8,753 bases of DNA, from the NCBI GenBank assembly GCA_021846065.1, contig JAJZCP010000049.1:1-8753 (forward strand). The letters run 5' to 3'. Origin of the DNA: Acidobacteriota bacterium. GTDB lineage: Bacteria > Acidobacteriota > Terriglobia > Terriglobales > Acidobacteriaceae. A program made the translations under genes and the position numbers. The notes under the pieces are model-generated. The model was given only the letters and a program-made list of their open reading frames with translations. It made no database searches and was not told where the DNA came from. Each line of letters opens with the position of its first letter. The first letter of the stretch is position 1. Below are positions 5,589-8,753 of the stretch, in pieces.

Positions 5589-8258
5589 ATGCAGACTGAG
5601 AATTCAGCCAGCCCCGCAAAATCCTCCGACCGTCTCCCGCGCTATAACCCCGCTGAAATTGAGCCGCGGTGGCAGGCGGAATGGGGCGCCCAGAAGCAGC
5701 TCTATGCCTCGGAGCCGCCCGAGGGCGGTAAGGCGAAATATTACGTGCTGGAGATGCTGCCGTATCCGTCCGGCCAGCTCCACATGGGCCATGTGCGCAA
5801 TTATGCGATCGGCGATGCGCTGGCGCGCCACATGTGGATGCGTGGATACAACGTGCTGCACCCCATGGGCTGGGATGCCTTTGGCCTGCCGGCAGAAAAT
5901 GCTGCGCTCAAAAACAATACGCCCCCGCGCGAGTGGACCCTGGCCAACATTGCCGCCATGAAGCGCCAGATGGACCGTCTTGGCTTCAGCTATGACTGGC
6001 AGCGCGAGGTGACCACCTGCCTGCCCGACTACTACCGGTGGAACCAATGGTTCTTTCTGCGACTGCTGGAGCGCGGCCTGGCGTACCGCAAAAACAGCAA
6101 GGTGAACTGGTGCCCGGCCTGCGCTACCGTGCTGGCGAATGAGCAGGTGGTCGACGGCTGCTGCTGGCGCCATGAAGATGTGACCGTGCAGCAGCGTGAG
6201 CTGGAACAATGGTTCCTGCGCATCACGGATTATGCCGCCGAGCTGCTGGATGATCTGGAGAAGCTGCCGGGCTGGCCGGAGAAGGTCCGCACCATGCAGC
6301 GGAACTGGATCGGCCGCAGCGATGGCGCGCTCGTGCATTTTGCGGTAGCCGCGACGGAGAAGGATAAGCGCGGCCCGCGGCATTCCCCGGTGAAACTGAA
6401 CCTGACGGAGACGATGCTGGAAGCGCCCGTGGTGTCCGGGACCATTGCAGTCTTCACGACCCGCATCGATACAATCTTCGGCGCCACGTCCTTGCAGCTC
6501 GCCCCGGAGCATCCGCTGATCACGCGTCTGGCGTCGTCGGACGCAGAGCTGGAGCAGAAGGTGCGCGGCTTGTTTGAGGAGCAGCGCCGGGCCCGCGAAA
6601 TGGGCGTGCTGAACGATCTTGAAAAGCACGGATTCGCAACCGGGCACTTTGCCGTCAATCCGTTTACCGGCGAAGAGATTCCGATCTGGGTGGCGAACTA
6701 CGTCCTGATGGACTACGGGACGGGCGCTGTAATGTCGGTTCCGGCGCACGACGAGCGGGATTACGAATTTGCGAAAAAATACGATCTGCCGGTGAAGATC
6801 GTGGTTCTGCCGCGCGAGGTGAAAGATGCTGCCGGGGAGCAGACCGAGCCGCTGCTGCCCTACACCGGAGAAGATAGTCTGCTCCTGAATTCCGGGGAAT
6901 TTACCGGGATGGGCTGTCAGGAAGCGCAGACGGCGATGAGCGCCTTTGCGGAAAAGAACGGATTCGGCAAAGCATCCACTACCTATCGGCTGAAGGACTG
7001 GGGGATCAGCCGCCAGCGCTACTGGGGTACGCCGATTCCGGTGCTTTACTGCGCCACGGATGGAATCGTTCCGGTGCCGGACGATCAATTGCCAGTGCTA
7101 TTGCCAGAGAACATTGCGATTACGCAGGAGGGTGGTTCGCCGCTGGCGCGGGTGCCGGAGTTTGCCCGGATGACCTGCCCGAAGTGTGGCGGCATTGCGC
7201 GGCGCGAAACCGACACAATGGATACCTTCGTCGACTCGTCCTGGTATTTCTATCGCTACACGGATGCGAAGAACGATGCGGCGCCGTTTGATCCGGCGAA
7301 GGCCGCCTATTGGTTTCCGATCGACCAGTACATTGGCGGCGTAGAACATGCAATTCTGCACCTGATCTATTCACGCTTCTGGACAAAGGTCATGCGCGAC
7401 CTTGGCCTGATCAAAAACAGCGAACCCGTGGAGCGGCTGTTTACGCAGGGCATGGTCATCCGCAATGGCGCCAAGATGTCGAAGTCCAAGGGAAATGTCG
7501 TCTCGCCGGATGACATGATTGCCCGCTACGGCGCGGACGCGACGCGCATGTATGCCTTGTTTGCGGCGCCCCCGGACCGCGATCTGGACTGGCAGGAGGA
7601 TGGCGTCGCCGGCATCAGCCGTTTTCTGGGGCGCGTCTTCCGCTTTGTCGCACAGGTGCTGCCACAGGCAATTGCCGGACGCGGCCAGGCGCTGCCTGCC
7701 GCGAATACTCCGCTGGAGCAGCAGTTGCTGCGCAAACTGCACCAGACGCTGCGCCGCCTGACGCAGGAGTTTGAAGGCCGCTGGCATTTCAATACATGCA
7801 TCGCTGCCATCATGGAGCTGGTCAACCAGCTGACGGCCGCAGAAGCGGCTATTGCGCGGAATGAAGTGGCAGCGCCTGTGCTGTACAGCATTACGCGCAC
7901 GCTGGTGCTGATGCTGCAGGCTTTCGCGCCGTACTTGTCCGCCGAGCTGTGGTCGCAGATGGGCGAAACCGAGCCGCTGCTGCGCGCCCGCTGGCCGCAG
8001 TATGACGAAGCACTGGCTGCCGAACAGACGATGGAAATTCCGGTGCAGGTGAACGGAAAGCTGCGCGCGGTCATTGCCGTTCCCGCGCCGGGTGAGGAAG
8101 CCGAACTGCGCCGCGCCGCCGCTGCTGACGCGAAGGTGCAGGCTGCGCTCGCGGGCAAAGAGTTGGTAAAGACCATCGTGCTGGCAGGCAAGATGGTGAA
8201 CTTCGTGGTGCGGCCAGCCAACCCGCAGGGTGCACCCGTGGAACCCGGCAACGTATGA
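5589..8258 (+). CDS. leuS: Leucyl-tRNA synthetase
   Basis: LeuRS is a class I synthetase that charges tRNA-Leu and edits misacylated products. The 889-residue protein is complete. The Rossmann core has HMGH at 65-68 (HIGH motif) and KMSKS at 629-633. A zinc knuckle lies at 175-195 (CPAC ... GCCWRH). The CP1 editing domain carries TTRIDT at 290-295, where family members usually have TTRPDT, and VPAHDERD at 384-391 with Asp388 as the conserved editing aspartate. A second zinc-type site CPKCGG (530-535) precedes the TDTMDTFVDSSWYF stretch. The C-terminal anticodon-binding helices and a small domain end in a Pro-rich tail. Two variations stand out: an extra segment of about 30 residues at 253-283, and only a few residues between QGMV and KMSKS, where E. 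coli has its leucine-specific domain. The start is fixed by an in-frame stop at 5574. It lacks a Shine-Dalgarno site and is followed closely by a membrane protein gene. Confidence 0.99.
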   Translation: MQTENSASPAKSSDRLPRYNPAEIEPRWQAEWGAQKQLYASEPPEGGKAKYYVLEMLPYPSGQLHMGHVRNYAIGDALARHMWMRGYNVLHPMGWDAFGLPAENAALKNNTPPREWTLANIAAMKRQMDRLGFSYDWQREVTTCLPDYYRWNQWFFLRLLERGLAYRKNSKVNWCPACATVLANEQVVDGCCWRHEDVTVQQRELEQWFLRITDYAAELLDDLEKLPGWPEKVRTMQRNWIGRSDGALVHFAVAATEKDKRGPRHSPVKLNLTETMLEAPVVSGTIAVFTTRIDTIFGATSLQLAPEHPLITRLASSDAELEQKVRGLFEEQRRAREMGVLNDLEKHGFATGHFAVNPFTGEEIPIWVANYVLMDYGTGAVMSVPAHDERDYEFAKKYDLPVKIVVLPREVKDAAGEQTEPLLPYTGEDSLLLNSGEFTGMGCQEAQTAMSAFAEKNGFGKASTTYRLKDWGISRQRYWGTPIPVLYCATDGIVPVPDDQLPVLLPENIAITQEGGSPLARVPEFARMTCPKCGGIARRETDTMDTFVDSSWYFYRYTDAKNDAAPFDPAKAAYWFPIDQYIGGVEHAILHLIYSRFWTKVMRDLGLIKNSEPVERLFTQGMVIRNGAKMSKSKGNVVSPDDMIARYGADATRMYALFAAPPDRDLDWQEDGVAGISRFLGRVFRFVAQVLPQAIAGRGQALPAANTPLEQQLLRKLHQTLRRLTQEFEGRWHFNTCIAAIMELVNQLTAAEAAIARNEVAAPVLYSITRTLVLMLQAFAPYLSAELWSQMGETEPLLRARWPQYDEALAAEQTMEIPVQVNGKLRAVIAVPAPGEEAELRRAAAADAKVQAALAGKELVKTIVLAGKMVNFVVRPANPQGAPVEPGNV

Positions 8259-8275
8259 GCGCGGCTGCGCAATGA
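8255..8275 (+). other. Six-codon mini-ORF bridging leuS and the next gene
   Basis: The ATG at 8255 overlaps the leuS stop (ATGA, 8255-8258) and encodes MSAAAQ. Its TGA (8273-8275) overlaps the ATG of the downstream membrane gene (ATGA, 8272-8275). It may only serve to pass terminating ribosomes on to the next start. It could also be chance in a short spacer. Confidence 0.3.
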
Positions 8276-8753
8276 CAATGGATGCAGAAGCGGCAGCCGC
8301 ATCTGCCACGGGAGGCGGTAGCGCGGCGCCTCCGGTGCGCGTAACACAGTCTTTTGTCAGGATTATCGGGCGCTGCTGGCGCAGGCCCCGCCTGCTGTTG
8401 CTGGAGGTGGCGTGGCGCTGGCTGGTCGGCATTCCACTCATGGCGCTCCTTGGCTGGGAAGCCTTCCGCATTCTGTCGCGGGTCTCGCTGGCGGGCACGG
8501 GAATCAGCCACTTTTCGCTGATTGACAGTCTGGCGGCCGCCCAAACCGTTGCAGCAGTCGGCGACCGCCTGATGCCTCCCGTACTGCACGCGTTGCTCTG
8601 GCTGGGCCCGCTGAGCGCCGTGCTGTGGTCGCTGGCTTCCGGCTTCGGCCGCAGCAGAATTCTGCGGCGCATGGACCCTGCACTCCCTGGCCGTCCGTGG
8701 ATGCTGACGCTGCTGCAACTGGTGCGGATTGCGGCGTTGGCAGCTTCCGTTGC
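8272..8753 (+). CDS. Multi-pass membrane protein of unknown function (3' truncated)
   Basis: This frame is open from the ATG at 8272 to the right edge; 160 residues are visible. After an Ala/Gly-rich N-terminus (1-20) there is an Arg-rich stretch (VRIIGRCWRRPR, 29-40) that should stay in the cytoplasm. Likely membrane segments follow at about 48-69 (WRWLVGIPLMALLGWEAFRIL region), about 103-124 (PVLHALLWLGPLSAVLWSLASG region), and from 143 on (WMLTLLQLVRIAALAASV), which is cut off. The Arg-rich loop RSRILRR at 127-133 fits the positive-inside rule. The gap to leuS is only 13 bases, so it is probably co-transcribed with leuS and translationally coupled. A second ATG at 8278 is possible. I do not recognise a family and make no functional claim. 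Confidence 0.75.
   Translation, partial: MTMDAEAAAASATGGGSAAPPVRVTQSFVRIIGRCWRRPRLLLLEVAWRWLVGIPLMALLGWEAFRILSRVSLAGTGISHFSLIDSLAAAQTVAAVGDRLMPPVLHALLWLGPLSAVLWSLASGFGRSRILRRMDPALPGRPWMLTLLQLVRIAALAASV

Noticed and set aside
5604..7088. A 494-codon minus-strand frame opposite leuS.
   Set aside because: The translation is rich in His, Arg and Gln with no family features, and leuS on the other strand is certain.
7371..8672. A 433-codon minus-strand frame spanning the leuS 3' end and the following gene.
   Set aside because: It overlaps certain leuS coding sequence and shows no motif. The + strand frame after leuS has a membrane-protein pattern and is better placed.
1..8753. Insertion sequences, CRISPR arrays, tRNA or rRNA genes.
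   Set aside because: No repeat-spacer pattern, transposase frame, terminal inverted repeats, cloverleaf or rRNA-like conserved sequence was seen on either strand.

Overview
The window reads as ordinary chromosomal housekeeping DNA from a GC-rich bacterium. Acidobacteriota (Terriglobales-like) is my best guess. It rests on overall gene flavour: a beta-propeller repeat lipoprotein, sparse Shine-Dalgarno sites, and the style of ClpX and LeuRS. It is an inference, not a database result. All genes are on the + strand except one lipoprotein gene.

Layout. 2-1165: the 3' part of clpX, which enters from the left edge within its zinc-binding domain and ends at a strong hairpin terminator (1191-1217). 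1241-2665 (minus strand): a secreted lipoprotein built of seven beta-propeller repeats, convergent with clpX. 2666-2822: a divergent intergenic region with paired A- and T-tracts. 2823-3833: an aldo/keto reductase of the YhdN/AKR11 type, followed by a hairpin. 3921-4829: endonuclease IV (nfo), with all nine metal ligands present. 4872-5497: a two-gene toxin-antitoxin operon, with an AbrB/SpoVT-type antitoxin overlapping a Doc/Fic toxin by 4 bases. It has its own A+T-rich promoter/operator and the best ribosome binding site in the window. 5589-8258: leuS, leucyl-tRNA synthetase, complete. 8272 to the right edge: the start of an unrecognised multi-pass membrane protein.

The genes do not form one pathway. 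ClpX (protein quality control), Nfo (base excision repair) and LeuRS (translation) are independent core functions. The AbrB-Doc module looks like an accessory cassette between nfo and leuS; it has its own promoter and a lower GC content by hand count. No mobile element, CRISPR array, rRNA or tRNA was seen, and no gap longer than about 160 bases lacks a gene.

The points most worth a second look are the AbrB-Doc pairing with a self-complementary -10 region; -10-like hexamers only 7-9 bases upstream of the nfo and leuS start codons, which lack Shine-Dalgarno sites (possible leaderless mRNAs); a double ATGA stop/start ladder joining leuS to the membrane gene through a six-codon mini-ORF; and two family-level variations in LeuRS. 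I found no convincing wholly new system.
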